A stretch of 64,000 bases of DNA from positions 1,612,001 through 1,676,000 of the forward strand of contig NZ_CP026949.1 of NCBI RefSeq assembly GCF_003065425.1, read 5' to 3'. Under the pieces are notes generated by a model, which was not told the DNA's origin, searched no databases, and saw only the letters and a program-made list of their open reading frames with translations. Every line of letters starts with the position of its first letter. The first letter of the stretch is position 1. Positions 26,861 to 36,216 of this stretch are shown here, piece after piece. The position numbers and the translations under genes were made by a program. Source of the stretch: Mycetocola zhujimingii. Lineage in GTDB: Bacteria; Actinomycetota; Actinomycetes; Actinomycetales; Microbacteriaceae.

Positions 26861-29854
26861 CTACGGGGTCCCGTAGAACTGCTTCTCGAAGACGCTGCGC
26901 GCGCGGCGGGTCACGGCGAGGTAATCCTCCTCGAGCCGGGCGGCGGATGCCGGCGGGTACCCGAGAATCCGCGCGATGCCGTTCAACTGCATCCGGTCAC
27001 TCGGCAGGACATCTGTCGTGCGGTTCAACCACAGGGTCATGGCCGACCTGAGCCGGGACGCGAAGATCCATGCCGCCCGAAGGCGTTCTGCGCTCTCCGG
27101 CGTGACCAGGTCGTTCTCCACGGCTACCTGGAGCGCCCCCAGGGTACTCGTCGTCCTGAGGCCTGGGATCGCAGCACCGTGCTCAAGCTGGAGCAACTGC
27201 ACGAACCACTCAACGTCGCTCAACGACCCGCGGCCCAGTTTGACGTGCCTCGACGGGTCAGCGCCCTGCGGCAGCCGCTCGTTCTCGACCCTGGCTTTGA
27301 TGCGCTTGACCTCGCGCACCGCGGCATCCGAGATCTCCACTGGATAACGGATGGCGTCCGCCAGCGACTCGAAGTCGGTGATCAGTGCGTCGTCACCCGC
27401 GACACCGTCCGCGCGGAGCAATGCCTGTGCCTCCCAGGTGAGCGACCACCGCTCGTAATAGGCCCGGTAGGAGTCGAGCGAGCGGGTGACAGCGCCGTTC
27501 TTTCCCTCGGGGCGCAGCCCGACGTCGAGGTCGAGCGGCAACCGATGGTCTTCGCTCAGCCGGTTGAGCTCCGCCACGATACGGTTGGCCGCCCGGTGGG
27601 ACTGCTCGTTGTCCATGGCCGTCGCCCGGTAGACATACATGACGTCAGCGTCGGATCCGAAACCGAGTTCAGCGCCGCCATACCTGCCCATCCCGATCAC
27701 CGCGAACTCGAGGCTGTCCTCCCCAAGGCCATCGGTGCGTCGGATCAGGCGGACAAGCGCCCTGATGGTTCCCGTGGTGATGTCGGTGAGGCCGCGGCTG
27801 AGTTCGGGCAGTTCGATGACCCCGAGCACCGAGCCGAGTGCGAGGCGGAGAATCTCCCGGCGGCGCACGCGGCGAATAGCCTTCGCCGCTGCGGCATCCG
27901 TGTCGTGCCTCGCGAGAATCGCCCACATCTCGTCTTCGATGGCCGCGAGCGACCTGCCGTGAAGGTCGTTGTTGTCGGCGAGCCAGGCAGCGGCCTCGGG
28001 GATCTGGTCGAGGAGTTCACCGATGTAGCGGGAGCCGCTGAGCACCCGGGTGAGGCGTTCGGCCACCCCGGATGAGTCCCGGAGGGTTCGGAGGAACCAG
28101 TGGGTTCCTCCGAGCGATTCGCTCAGCCGGCGGAACGCGATGAGACCGTAGTCGGGGTCGGCGCCCTCGGCAAGCCAGCGAAGCATGACCGGCAGCAGGT
28201 GGCGTTGAATCGTCGCGCGCCTGGACACGCCCGCGGTGAGCGCTGCAATGTGCGACAGCGCGCCCTTCGGGTCCCTGAATCCGATGGCAGCGAGGCGCGC
28301 CTCTGCCTGTGCGGGGCTCAGCGCAACTTCCTCGTCGGGGAGGGCAGCAACCGCGGCCAGCAACGGACGGTAGAACAGCCGCTCGTGGAGGCTCCTCACC
28401 TCGTGCTTGGTACTTTCCCAGCGGGTGACGAGCGCATCGGCGTTGGGCGCGAGCGTCGACGCCCGCGCGAGCACGCGAAGTTCTTCCTTGTCACGGGGCA
28501 TCAGGTGGGTGCGGCGAAGGCCGGCAAGCTGCAACCGGTGTTCGAGGACCCGCAGGAAACGGTAGTCCGCGGCGAAGGCCGAGGCTTCCTCCCGCCCGAT
28601 GTAACTGTTGGCGCTCAGTGCGTCGAGCGCCAGCAGCGTGGAACGTTCGCGCACGCCGGCGTCAACGGCACCGTGCACCAGCTGGAGGAGCTGCACGGTG
28701 AACTCGATATCCCGGAGTCCGCCCGGCCCCAGCTTGAGTTGATAGTGAACCTCGTCGGCGGGAATGTGCTCGGTCACCCTCTCGCGCATCCGCTGCACGG
28801 AGTCGACGAAGCCCTCCCTGCCCGCGCTTGACCAGACAAACGGCGCTATCGCGTCGACGTACTGCTCGCCCAGTTCGGCGTCACCGGCGAACGCCCGCGC
28901 CTTGAGCAGTGCCTGGAACTCCCAGCTCTTCGCCCACCGTTCGTAGTACGCCAGATGGGACTCGAGGGTGCGAACGAGCGCTCCCTGCTTGCCCTCGGGC
29001 CGCAGGTTGGGATCCACCTCCCAGAGCTCGGGCTCGATACCCGACTGTCCGAGCCCGCGCATGGTCAGCATCGCCAGTCGCGTTGCCACATCGATGGCGC
29101 GCTGGTTCGACAGCCCGGCCGACTCGTCGCCCTCCGCCACGAAGATCACATCGACATCGCTGACGTAGTTGAGCTCGCCAGCGCCGGCCTTGCCCATCCC
29201 GATCACCGCAAACCGCGTCGCGCGCACCTCATCGGCCGAAAACAGCATCGGGCCGTTCCCCGGCTGGGTGACCTGGGTCCTGGCGACCGCGATGGATGCT
29301 TCAAATGCTGCGGATGCCGCGTCAGACAGGGCTCTGGCGACGGAGTCGAACACCGAGACCGGGTCGACCGCCCGCAGGTCGTGCGCGGCGATCCGTGCCA
29401 GCCAGCGCCGATAACGCACCCGGAGTCGGGTCCACGCCTCATCGTCGGTGACCTCGGCAAACCCGTTCTTCGCGCCGACAGAATCGAGCATGCTCTCGGT
29501 CAGTTCCGCGCGCGTCGGAAGCCGGCGGGGCCGGTCGGGGATGCGTTCGAGTTCGGCGGGATGCCGCTGGAAGAACTCAGCGAGGCCCGTCGACGCGCCC
29601 AGGAGCCTGATCAGAGTCTCCGTGCGCCCCGGGTTCGCGAATACCTCGTTGAGTTCGCTCGGGTGCATCCGCCCGATCCTGACCAGGCAGCCGAGCGCCT
29701 GGTCGGGATCTGCAGCGAGGCCGAACTGAGGAAGCAGCCCTGCCACATCGACGGTAACGACACCGTCGAGTTCGTCGAGAAGCGCCCTGACCCCGCTCAG
29801 CCCGGCGAAGCCGAGCCGAGCGAGTTCACTGAGCGTTGCCTGGTCGCGTCGCAT
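26861..29854 (-). CDS. glnE: Bifunctional glutamine synthetase adenylyltransferase / adenylyl-removing enzyme
   Basis: 997 residues, usual length. It attaches and removes AMP on Tyr402 of GlnA to switch it off and on. The two nucleotidyltransferase halves each show the G-S-x-D-x-D core: GELNYVSDVDVIFV (around residue 225-240, deadenylylating half) and GGAELGFGSDADVMYVY (around 725-740, adenylylating half), each followed by a helical GlnD-regulatory-type region (LRDIEFTVQLLQLVHG and LSDVEWFVQLLQLEHG). It stands downstream of glnA2 in the same orientation, with only 24 bp between, as in other actinobacteria. Confidence 0.95.
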   Translation of the reverse strand: MRRDQATLSELARLGFAGLSGVRALLDELDGVVTVDVAGLLPQFGLAADPDQALGCLVRIGRMHPSELNEVFANPGRTETLIRLLGASTGLAEFFQRHPAELERIPDRPRRLPTRAELTESMLDSVGAKNGFAEVTDDEAWTRLRVRYRRWLARIAAHDLRAVDPVSVFDSVARALSDAASAAFEASIAVARTQVTQPGNGPMLFSADEVRATRFAVIGMGKAGAGELNYVSDVDVIFVAEGDESAGLSNQRAIDVATRLAMLTMRGLGQSGIEPELWEVDPNLRPEGKQGALVRTLESHLAYYERWAKSWEFQALLKARAFAGDAELGEQYVDAIAPFVWSSAGREGFVDSVQRMRERVTEHIPADEVHYQLKLGPGGLRDIEFTVQLLQLVHGAVDAGVRERSTLLALDALSANSYIGREEASAFAADYRFLRVLEHRLQLAGLRRTHLMPRDKEELRVLARASTLAPNADALVTRWESTKHEVRSLHERLFYRPLLAAVAALPDEEVALSPAQAEARLAAIGFRDPKGALSHIAALTAGVSRRATIQRHLLPVMLRWLAEGADPDYGLIAFRRLSESLGGTHWFLRTLRDSSGVAERLTRVLSGSRYIGELLDQIPEAAAWLADNNDLHGRSLAAIEDEMWAILARHDTDAAAAKAIRRVRRREILRLALGSVLGVIELPELSRGLTDITTGTIRALVRLIRRTDGLGEDSLEFAVIGMGRYGGAELGFGSDADVMYVYRATAMDNEQSHRAANRIVAELNRLSEDHRLPLDLDVGLRPEGKNGAVTRSLDSYRAYYERWSLTWEAQALLRADGVAGDDALITDFESLADAIRYPVEISDAAVREVKRIKARVENERLPQGADPSRHVKLGRGSLSDVEWFVQLLQLEHGAAIPGLRTTSTLGALQVAVENDLVTPESAERLRAAWIFASRLRSAMTLWLNRTTDVLPSDRMQLNGIARILGYPPASAARLEEDYLAVTRRARSVFEKQFYGTP

Positions 29855-29878
29855 CGAGAGTCCCCGTTGCCGGACCGG

Positions 29879-31234
29879 TTAGAGGATCTCGAGGTTCTTC
29901 TCGAGCTCGTACGGGGTCACCTGCGCACGGTACTCGTGCCATTCCTGCCGTTTGTTGGCCAGAACGTAGTTGAAGACCTGCTCACCGAGCGTCTCCGCGA
30001 CGAGTTCCGACTCCTCCATCAACTGGATGGCGTGGTCGAGGCTCGCGGGCAGGGCCGAGTAGCCCAGTGCCCTGCGCTCAGAGTCGCTCAGGCTCCAGAC
30101 GTTGTCCTCAGCTTCTGGCGGGAGGTCATAGCCTTCCTCGATGCCCTTGAGTCCGGCGGCGAGGAGGAGCGAGTATGCGAGGTACGGGTTCGCGGCGGAG
30201 TCGATGGCGCGGTACTCGACACGGGCGCTTCCGCCCTTGTTGGGCTTGTACAGCGGAACGCGAACGAGCGCCGAACGGTTGTTGTGCCCCCAGGTGACGA
30301 AGCTCGGCGCTTCGGCAAGCCCGTTACGACCGACGGTGCCCCAGAGTCGCTTGTATGAGTTGACGAACTGGTTGGTCACCGCGGTGATCTCCGGCGCGTG
30401 GCGGAGCAACCCGGCGATGAACTGCCGGCCGACCTTGGAGAGCTGGTACTGGGCACCCGCCTCGTAGAACGCGTTGCTGTCGCCCTCGAACAGTGACATG
30501 TGCGTGTGCATGCCCGAGCCTGGCTGGTCAGAGAGCGGCTTCGGCATGAACGTCGCGTAGACGCCCTGCTCGATGGCCACCTCTTTGATCACCGTGCGGA
30601 ACGTCATGATGTTATCCGCCGTGGTGAGCGCGTCCGCATATCGCAGGTCGATTTCGTTCTGACCGGGTCCGGCCTCGTGGTGGCTGAACTCGACGGAAAT
30701 ACCGAGGTCTTCGAGCATCCGGACGCTGCGACGACGGAAGTCGTGTGCCGTTCCGCCGGGAACGTTGTCGAAGTAGCCCGCCGAGTCGACAGGAACCGGA
30801 CCCTCCTTGCCGAGCTTGGCCGACTTGAGCAGGTAGAACTCGATCTCGGGGTGCGTGTAGAAGGTGAAGCCTCTGTCGGCCGCTTTCTCCAGGGTCCGCT
30901 TGAGGACGTTGCGCGGGTCAGACACCGCCGGGAGACCGTCCGGCGTCGTGATGTCGCAGAACATGCGGGCGGTCGGGTCGATCTCGCCGCGCCAGGGAAG
31001 AAGCTGGAACGTTGTCGGGTCAGGTACAGCGAGCAGGTCCGATTCGTACGAGCGGCTCAGGCCCTCAATGGCTGACCCGTCGAAACCGAGACCCTCGGCA
31101 AAAGCACCCTCGACCTCGGCCGGGGCGATGGCCACTGACTTCAGGGTGCCGACGACGTCGGTGAACCACAGCCGGACGAACTTGACTCCCCGCTCCTCGA
31201 TAGTACGAAGAACGAAGTCGCGCTGCTTATCCAT
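29879..31234 (-). CDS. glnA2: Glutamine synthetase-like protein GlnA2
   Basis: 451 residues, shorter than GlnA1. GSI landmarks are kept: FVRLWFTDVVGTLKSV, GFDGSAIEGLSRSYESD, YTHPEIEFYLL, EFSHHEAGPGQNEIDLR, FMPKPLSDQPGSGMHTHMSL, and the Arg of 'NNRSALVRVP'. The segment equivalent to the adenylylation loop reads DNVWSLSDSE, with Trp where GlnA1 has Tyr402, so GlnE should not regulate it. In streptomycetes GlnA2 is a gamma-glutamylpolyamine synthetase rather than a glutamine synthetase; I infer the same here only as a possibility. Operon-like spacing of 24 bp to glnE. Confidence 0.92.
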   Translation of the reverse strand: MDKQRDFVLRTIEERGVKFVRLWFTDVVGTLKSVAIAPAEVEGAFAEGLGFDGSAIEGLSRSYESDLLAVPDPTTFQLLPWRGEIDPTARMFCDITTPDGLPAVSDPRNVLKRTLEKAADRGFTFYTHPEIEFYLLKSAKLGKEGPVPVDSAGYFDNVPGGTAHDFRRRSVRMLEDLGISVEFSHHEAGPGQNEIDLRYADALTTADNIMTFRTVIKEVAIEQGVYATFMPKPLSDQPGSGMHTHMSLFEGDSNAFYEAGAQYQLSKVGRQFIAGLLRHAPEITAVTNQFVNSYKRLWGTVGRNGLAEAPSFVTWGHNNRSALVRVPLYKPNKGGSARVEYRAIDSAANPYLAYSLLLAAGLKGIEEGYDLPPEAEDNVWSLSDSERRALGYSALPASLDHAIQLMEESELVAETLGEQVFNYVLANKRQEWHEYRAQVTPYELEKNLEIL

Positions 31235-31346
31235 CCACTCCCCTTAGGTGTCGTGCGTTGCCTGCTCATAGGCTATCCGTTCCTCGGGCCGTACGTTGGC
31301 AGGAACGGCACCTGAATTGGCGCGCCCGATCGATAGACTGGCGGGC

Positions 31347-32180
31347 ATGAGCGAGCCAATGAAGAGCGCACCGTCGTCCAGCCCTGCCCGAGTTCGCACA
31401 CGCCACTTCCAGCGTGCGAAAGAGCAGGGCATCAAGATCACCGGGCTCACCAGCTACGACATGCTCACCGCCCGGATTTTCGACGAGGCAGGCATCGACT
31501 TCCTCCTCGTCGGCGACTCCGCCGGAAACAACGTGCTCGGCTACGACACGACGCTTCCCGTCACCGTCGACGAACTCATCCCGCTCACCCGCGCTGTCGC
31601 CGGTGCGGCAAAACGTGCTCTCGTCGTCGCCGACATGCCCTTCGGATCTTACGAAAACGGTCCGGAGGATGCTCTCAAGACGGCACTGCGGTTCATGAAG
31701 GAAACCGGAGCGCAGGCCGTCAAGCTTGAAGGCGGAGAACGGAGCCACGACCAGATTCGTCGCATCGTGTCCGCCGGCATCCCCGTGATGGGTCACATCG
31801 GCTTCACGCCGCAGAGCGAGCACGGACTCGGCGGCCACATGATCCAGGGCCGCGGTGACGCGGTCGAACAGCTGCTGCGCGACGCGCGGTCGGTTCAGGA
31901 TGCCGGAGCGTTCGCGGTTGTCCTGGAAATGGTGCCGGCCGAGAGCGCGGATCTCGTCACGGCCGAACTCGACATTCCGACCATCGGTGTCGGCGCCGGA
32001 CCTCACGTTTCAGGGCAGCTGCTGGTCTGGACCGACTTCGCGGGACTCACCACGGGCCGTATCCCGTCGTTCGTCAAGAAATACGCCGACGTGCGCGGCG
32101 CGCTGACCGATGCGGTAGCCGCCTTCCGCACCGAGGTGTCCGACGGGATCTACCCCGGCGACGAGTACAGCTACCACTAG
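31347..32180 (+). CDS. panB: 3-methyl-2-oxobutanoate hydroxymethyltransferase
   Basis: 277 residues from ATG 31347 (open to 31296). First committed step of pantothenate synthesis: transfers a hydroxymethyl group from 5,10-methylene-THF to 2-oxoisovalerate to give ketopantoate; a Mg-dependent TIM barrel decamer. The family motifs are 'KITGLTSYDMLTARIFDEAG', LLVGDSAGNNVLGYDTT (metal Asp), 'AVKLEGG', 'PVMGHIGFTPQ' and the 'VLEMVPAE' region with the catalytic Glu, ending 'GIYPGDEYSYH'. Divergent from glnA2; the glnE-glnA2-panB order is conserved in mycobacteria too. Confidence 0.94.
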   Translation: MSEPMKSAPSSSPARVRTRHFQRAKEQGIKITGLTSYDMLTARIFDEAGIDFLLVGDSAGNNVLGYDTTLPVTVDELIPLTRAVAGAAKRALVVADMPFGSYENGPEDALKTALRFMKETGAQAVKLEGGERSHDQIRRIVSAGIPVMGHIGFTPQSEHGLGGHMIQGRGDAVEQLLRDARSVQDAGAFAVVLEMVPAESADLVTAELDIPTIGVGAGPHVSGQLLVWTDFAGLTTGRIPSFVKKYADVRGALTDAVAAFRTEVSDGIYPGDEYSYH

Positions 32181-32218
32181 ACCTCAGTGGGGTCTCCGCC
32201 GACGGAGCGGTACCAGGC

Positions 32219-32407
32219 TCAGTGGTCTTCCGCGGCCTCTTCATCGGCCCACTTGCGGCTGTTCTCGCGGAGCCGCTCAGGAGCGCGTGACGCTTCGGCC
32301 TCCGTCGCGAACGGTCCGGCGCGGTCGACAGACGGCGACTGGTAACCCCGTTCGACCTGACCGGTCTTGAGGTTGTACCAGAACTGCGTGGATGGATCTT
32401 GTGCCAC
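32219..32407 (-). CDS. SPOR-domain-like mini protein
   Basis: 62 residues: starts [20 protein letters not shown] and continues '[20 protein letters not shown]', a pattern known from short actinobacterial proteins annotated as SPOR domain-containing. The motif [11 protein letters not shown] (a W-Y-N core) and the GPF-x-T-x-x-E-A turn are conserved in it. No signal peptide or membrane helix, so peptidoglycan binding is unlikely in the cytosol. Convergent with panB and divergent from map, 35 bases apart. Confidence 0.75.
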   Translation of the reverse strand: MAQDPSTQFWYNLKTGQVERGYQSPSVDRAGPFATEAEASRAPERLRENSRKWADEEAAEDH

Positions 32408-32442
32408 AGGGGGCCCCTCTCTGGATCGCTAAGCTTGATCCT

Positions 32443-33324
32443 ATGCCTAAGGACCCGAACGGCCACCTGATCGCCGGCGTCAGATCCCCCGAGCGCCAGG
32501 TGCCGCCGCCGATCCGCCGGCCCGAGTATGTCGGCCGGAAATCGCCCGCGAAATACACGGGCTCCAACGTGTACTCGCCGACTGAGATCGAGCGAATCCG
32601 TACCGCCGGCCGAATTGCCGCGGATGCCATAGCCCTCGTTGGCGAGAACGTGCGGCCTGGGGTCACCACCGACGAGCTCGACGCGATCGGGCACCGCTAC
32701 CTCATCGAGCACGGTGCGTACCCGTCGACGCTCGGCTACCGGGGCTTTCCGAAGTCCGTGTGCAGTTCGGTCAACGAGGTCGTCTGCCACGGCATCCCCG
32801 ACAACACGGTGCTCGAGGACGGCGACATCGTCAACATCGACATCACCGCGTACCTCGACGGAATGCATGGCGACAGCAACAGGACCTTCATCGCCGGCAC
32901 GGCTGCCGAAGAGGTCAGGCTCCTCGTGGAACGCACTGAGGAATCCCTCAGGCGGGGCATCAAGGCAATCGCGCCCGGGCGACAGGTCAACGTGATCGGC
33001 AGAGCGATCGAATCGTACGCAAAACGATTCGGCTACGGCGTGATTCGCGACTTCACCGGTCACGGAGTGGGGAGCGCATTCCACTCCGGACTGATCATCC
33101 CCCACTACGACTCAGCACCCCAGTACGACACGGTGATGGAAGTCGGCATGGTCTTCACCATCGAGCCCATGCTCACCCTCGGCAGCCACGAGTGGGACCT
33201 GTGGGCCGACGACTGGACAGTGACAACAAAGGACAAGAGCATGACAGCGCAATTCGAGCACACCCTGGTCGTCACTGAAACCGGTGCGGACATCCTGACA
33301 CTGCCATCGGGAGCAGCAGTATGA
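32443..33324 (+). CDS. map: Methionine aminopeptidase, type I
   Basis: 293 residues from ATG 32443. Removes the initiator methionine. It carries an N-terminal extension of about 40 residues ([16 protein letters not shown]) typical of actinobacterial type Ib enzymes, then the pita-bread fold with the five metal ligands in order: '[23 protein letters not shown]' (two Asp), [13 protein letters not shown] (His), 'FTIEPML' (Glu) and [10 protein letters not shown] (Glu). The His of '[10 protein letters not shown]' is also present. The stop overlaps the ppgK start (ATGA), so the two genes are translationally coupled. Confidence 0.94.
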   Translation: MPKDPNGHLIAGVRSPERQVPPPIRRPEYVGRKSPAKYTGSNVYSPTEIERIRTAGRIAADAIALVGENVRPGVTTDELDAIGHRYLIEHGAYPSTLGYRGFPKSVCSSVNEVVCHGIPDNTVLEDGDIVNIDITAYLDGMHGDSNRTFIAGTAAEEVRLLVERTEESLRRGIKAIAPGRQVNVIGRAIESYAKRFGYGVIRDFTGHGVGSAFHSGLIIPHYDSAPQYDTVMEVGMVFTIEPMLTLGSHEWDLWADDWTVTTKDKSMTAQFEHTLVVTETGADILTLPSGAAV

Positions 33325-34091
33325 CCGCCCCGACGACCGCCGTCGGCATCGATATCGGTGGAACAGGGATCAAGGGCGCCGTCGTCGACCTGGCGACAGG
33401 CACGCTGCTGAGCGACCGGATCAAAGTGCCAACGCCCGAAGGCGGCACACCGGAAGACATCGTCGCGCAGACGGTGAAATTGGTCGAACAGCTCCAGGTG
33501 CACGACCCTGACGCACCGGTTGGCGTCTGCTTCCCCGCTGTCGTCAAGCACGGCGTCACACTGTCGGCCGCGAACATTTCGAAGCTGTGGATCGGACTCC
33601 AGGCCGAGACGTATTTCGAGGATGCCCTCGGCAGGGATATCACGTTCGTCAATGACGCGGATGCCGCTGGCTACGCCGAGGCCAGGTTCGGCGCGGCGAA
33701 GGGAATCGAGGGTGTCGCACTCATGACAACGCTCGGCACCGGGATCGGCACCGCGATTCTTCACAACGGCGTTCTCGTGCCCAACGCCGAGTTCGGGCAC
33801 ATCGAGATCGACGGGGTCGACGCTGAGACGCGAGCCTCGAACTCGGCGCGCGAGCGGGAGGGCCTGTCGTGGAAGGAGTGGGCGAAGCGGCTCCAGACCT
33901 ACTACTCCCGGCTGGAGGCGTACTTCTCCCCCGACCTCTTCATCGTCGGCGGCGGCGTGTCCAAGCACCATGAACAGTTCCTGCCGCGGCTCACGCTGAC
34001 GGCCCCGATTGTGCCGGCCGTCCACCGCAACAACGCGGGTATTCTCGGCGCCGCGTCGCTCGCGGTGCGCACGATCCCACCGCTCAGCTGA
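33321..34091 (+). CDS. ppgK: Polyphosphate glucokinase
   Basis: 256 residues. ROK-family enzyme using polyphosphate (and usually ATP) to phosphorylate glucose. The phosphate-1 loop is [15 protein letters not shown], the catalytic Asp is in [16 protein letters not shown], the phosphate-2 loop is [11 protein letters not shown], then the 'FGHIEIDG' sugar-binding segment. The characteristic PPGMK insertion is [18 protein letters not shown] before 'FIVGGGVSK'. Coupled to map by a 4-base overlap; glucose phosphorylation and the ABC sugar importer at the right end are functionally consistent but not linked. Confidence 0.93.
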   Translation: MTAPTTAVGIDIGGTGIKGAVVDLATGTLLSDRIKVPTPEGGTPEDIVAQTVKLVEQLQVHDPDAPVGVCFPAVVKHGVTLSAANISKLWIGLQAETYFEDALGRDITFVNDADAAGYAEARFGAAKGIEGVALMTTLGTGIGTAILHNGVLVPNAEFGHIEIDGVDAETRASNSAREREGLSWKEWAKRLQTYYSRLEAYFSPDLFIVGGGVSKHHEQFLPRLTLTAPIVPAVHRNNAGILGAASLAVRTIPPLS

Positions 34092-34136
34092 GCCGGAAGC
34101 GGGCCCAGCGCGCTGCGCGGCATCCGTCGTGAAAAG

Positions 34137-34506
34137 GTGAATGGGCCGGCTGATACGCCGGGTTCTGTTCAGGCGCAGCTGCGCCCTGGACGACCATCTC
34201 TCTAGAGACTGCGTTACCGCAGCCTTCAAGCGGCCTACCCGAGAACGGGACGAGCAGCCCCATAGTCCTCTGTCTGACCTTGCTCCGGGCGAGGTTTACC
34301 GAGCCGGCCGGGTCACCCCGGTCGCTGGTGGTCTCTTACACCACCGTTTCACCCTTACCTGGCGCTTGCGCGCCCGGCGGTCTACTTTCTGTTGCACTGT
34401 CTCGCGGGTTACCCCGGGTGGGTGTTACCCACCGCCCTGCTCTGTGGAGCCCGGACGTTCCTCGGCACCATTACTGGCGACGCGGTCGTCTTGCCGACCC
34501 ATTCAC
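34137..34506 (-). ncRNA. rnpB: RNase P RNA (class A)
   Basis: The catalytic RNA of ribonuclease P, processing tRNA 5' ends. Read on the minus strand, the 5' and 3' ends pair to form P1: GTGAATGGGTCGGC (from 34506) with GCCGGCCCATTCAC (ending 34137). Diagnostic internal segments are the GAGGAACGTCCGGGCTCCAC stretch after P2-like helices, the central GGTAAACCTCGCCCGGAGCAAGG region, and the 3' CAGAACCCGGCGTATCAGCC. Length about 370 nt. Boundaries are set from P1 and are approximate by a few bases. Located between ppgK and the cdsZ-like gene. Confidence 0.93.
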
Positions 34507-34541
34507 ACCTCGAGCTTACCGGGCGGTGGGGAGCATCGCTG

Positions 34542-35279
34542 CTACCAGAGACCAGACTCCTCGGTGCGCACCATGATGGCGCCGCACTCAGGGCATTCGA
34601 GAACCTCATCGATCTCGGCGCTGCGTACCTTCACGAGTTCGTTTCCGGTGAGCGACATCGTGCACGCCCCGCAGGTCCCGGCACGGAACAGTGCGGCACC
34701 GGTGCCGGTCTTCGATCGCAGCTTCTCGTACAGCGCGAGAAGCTCGGGGGTTACCGAGTCCTCGAGGAGGTGACGCTGTGCCGTGAGCGTCGCGCGCTCC
34801 TGAGCGAGTTCGTCGAGCGCCGCACGGCGTCTCGTCCCGATCTCGTGGAGCTTCACCTCGAGGTCGCTGTCGAGGTCGCGAGTCGCGGAGAGCTGTGCCT
34901 CGGCGATCTCGACGCGTTCCATGACAACAAGTTCCATGTCCTCGAGGTTCGTTTTGCGCCGGTAGAGCGACTCGAGTTCAGACTCGAACGCGGCGACGTC
35001 TTTCGTGCTCGAGGTTGAGTTCATGCGCTCGGTGTCCCTCGCGATGCGAGCGTCGACCACGCCGGCATCGCTTTCCAGCCGGCCGAGTTCGGTCTTCGCG
35101 TCCTCGAGCTCACCGAGCTCTGCGGCGATGCGACCGCTGAGTTCCGTCCGCTCCCTGGACACTGCCGTGTACTCGGCGATCTCCGGCAGGCTCTTCTCCC
35201 GGTGGGCGATGCGGGCGAGCCCGGAATCGATGGTGTGCAATTCGAGCAGTTTCTTCTGCTCCGCGAGGCTGGATTTCAC
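34542..35279 (-). CDS. Coiled-coil zinc-ribbon protein (CdsZ/CT398-like)
   Basis: 245 residues from GTG 35279, with AAGGGA upstream; the frame is open to 35438. Residues ~1-190 form long alternating helices with heptad Leu/Glu (for example 'RTELSGRIAAELGELEDAKTEL'). A C-terminal zinc ribbon has two CxxC pairs: TCGACTMSLTGN and ECPECGAIMVR. In Chlamydia CT398/CdsZ and the actinobacterial relatives the coiled-coil plus zinc ribbon pair is conserved and often described as interacting with RNA polymerase or secretion. Here it is downstream of a Nif3-like gene in the same orientation, an arrangement common in Gram-positive bacteria. Confidence 0.85.
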   Translation of the reverse strand: MKSSLAEQKKLLELHTIDSGLARIAHREKSLPEIAEYTAVSRERTELSGRIAAELGELEDAKTELGRLESDAGVVDARIARDTERMNSTSSTKDVAAFESELESLYRRKTNLEDMELVVMERVEIAEAQLSATRDLDSDLEVKLHEIGTRRRAALDELAQERATLTAQRHLLEDSVTPELLALYEKLRSKTGTGAALFRAGTCGACTMSLTGNELVKVRSAEIDEVLECPECGAIMVRTEESGLW

Positions 35280-35326
35280 GTCGGTTCCCTTGTGATTCTG
35301 GTTTGGAGTTGTGTTGAGGCCTGGTG

Positions 35327-36145
35327 TCACTGTGTGACGACGAAGTCCCATGGGTCTGTGCGGATGTCGCTCACGGCGATCGAGAGATCCGGCAGGCGTT
35401 CGGCCAGCTGTGCGGCAGCGACGTCGAGCCACAGCCATTCGCTTGCCCAGTGTGAGACATCGATGAGTGCCGGTCCTTCGCCGAGGATGGCCTGCTCACG
35501 GGCTTCGGATGCAGGATGGTGGCGAAGGTCGCTTGTGATGTACACGTCGGCGCTCGTCACGGTATCCTCGCGAAGCAGTGAGTCACCGGCTCCCCCGCAG
35601 AGAGCCACTGTCCTGATCTCGGAGTCGTAATCACCGGAGACACGGATGCCGGTGGCCGTGGCCGGGAGAATTTTCGCGAGCGTGTGTGCGAGGTGGCCGA
35701 GCGATGTCGTGGCGGGCAACCGCCCGGCCCGCCCAATGCCACTGACGCCGTCGGCGGAGGGAACGAGTGGAACAACATCCGTCAGTCCCAGCAGCTTCGC
35801 GAGGACTCCAGAGGTTCCGTCAGCGACGACATCCGCGTTGGTGTGCGCGGCGAGCAGCGCGCAGTGTCCGCGAATCAGCCGGGTGAGGACTGAGCCCTTG
35901 TACGTGTCGCCGGCAATTGTCGTGACACCGCGGAGAAGAAGCGGGTGGTGCACGAGCAGCAGGTCGGTCTTCGACTCGACGGCTTGGGCCGCGGTCTCGG
36001 ACACGGCGTCGACGGCGAAGAGCACGCGGGAGATCTGATCATCCGGGTCACCGGCGATCAGGCCGGATGCATCCCATGACTCAGCGCCGGCCATCGGCCA
36101 CAGCGACTCGACAGTGTCGCGGACCTCGCGGAGTGAATATGGCAC
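35327..36145 (-). CDS. Nif3-like dinuclear metal-centre protein
   Basis: 272 residues from GTG 36145. DUF34/NIF3 family: GTP cyclohydrolase I type 2-related fold with two metal ions per subunit. Landmarks: 'AESWDASGLIAGDPDDQ', LLLVHHPLLLRG (His pair), LLAAHTNADVVADG (H, D), and at the C-terminus 'ALIDVSHWASEWLWL' with His and Glu. The function of the family is not established; proposals include nucleotide or iron handling. It overlaps nothing; its start is 72 bases before the stop of the upstream transglycosylase-like gene, with a hairpin in between. Confidence 0.9.
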   Translation of the reverse strand: MPYSLREVRDTVESLWPMAGAESWDASGLIAGDPDDQISRVLFAVDAVSETAAQAVESKTDLLLVHHPLLLRGVTTIAGDTYKGSVLTRLIRGHCALLAAHTNADVVADGTSGVLAKLLGLTDVVPLVPSADGVSGIGRAGRLPATTSLGHLAHTLAKILPATATGIRVSGDYDSEIRTVALCGGAGDSLLREDTVTSADVYITSDLRHHPASEAREQAILGEGPALIDVSHWASEWLWLDVAAAQLAERLPDLSIAVSDIRTDPWDFVVTQ

Positions 36146-36190
36146 AGAGCCAGCCTACAGAAAGCCTTTCGCTTTCTGGGCCGGCTCTGT
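36144..36190 (-). terminator. Nested stem-loop downstream of the transglycosylase-like gene
   Basis: Outer arms ACAGAGCCAGCC (36144-36155) and GGCCGGCTCTGT (36179-36190) pair with one mismatch; the inner arms CAGAAAG (36158-36164) and CTTTCTG (36172-36178) pair perfectly. It follows the stop at 36217 on the minus strand and ends at the first codon of the Nif3-like gene, so it could attenuate transcription or hide that start. No T-tract is seen. Confidence 0.5.
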
Positions 36191-36216
36191 AGCGCGGGAC
36201 GTCGGTTACGTACGGA

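Noticed and set aside
28955-30358. 467-codon plus-strand frame opposite glnE/glnA2
   Set aside because: Shadow frame with Arg/Pro-rich composition; glnE and glnA2 are certain.
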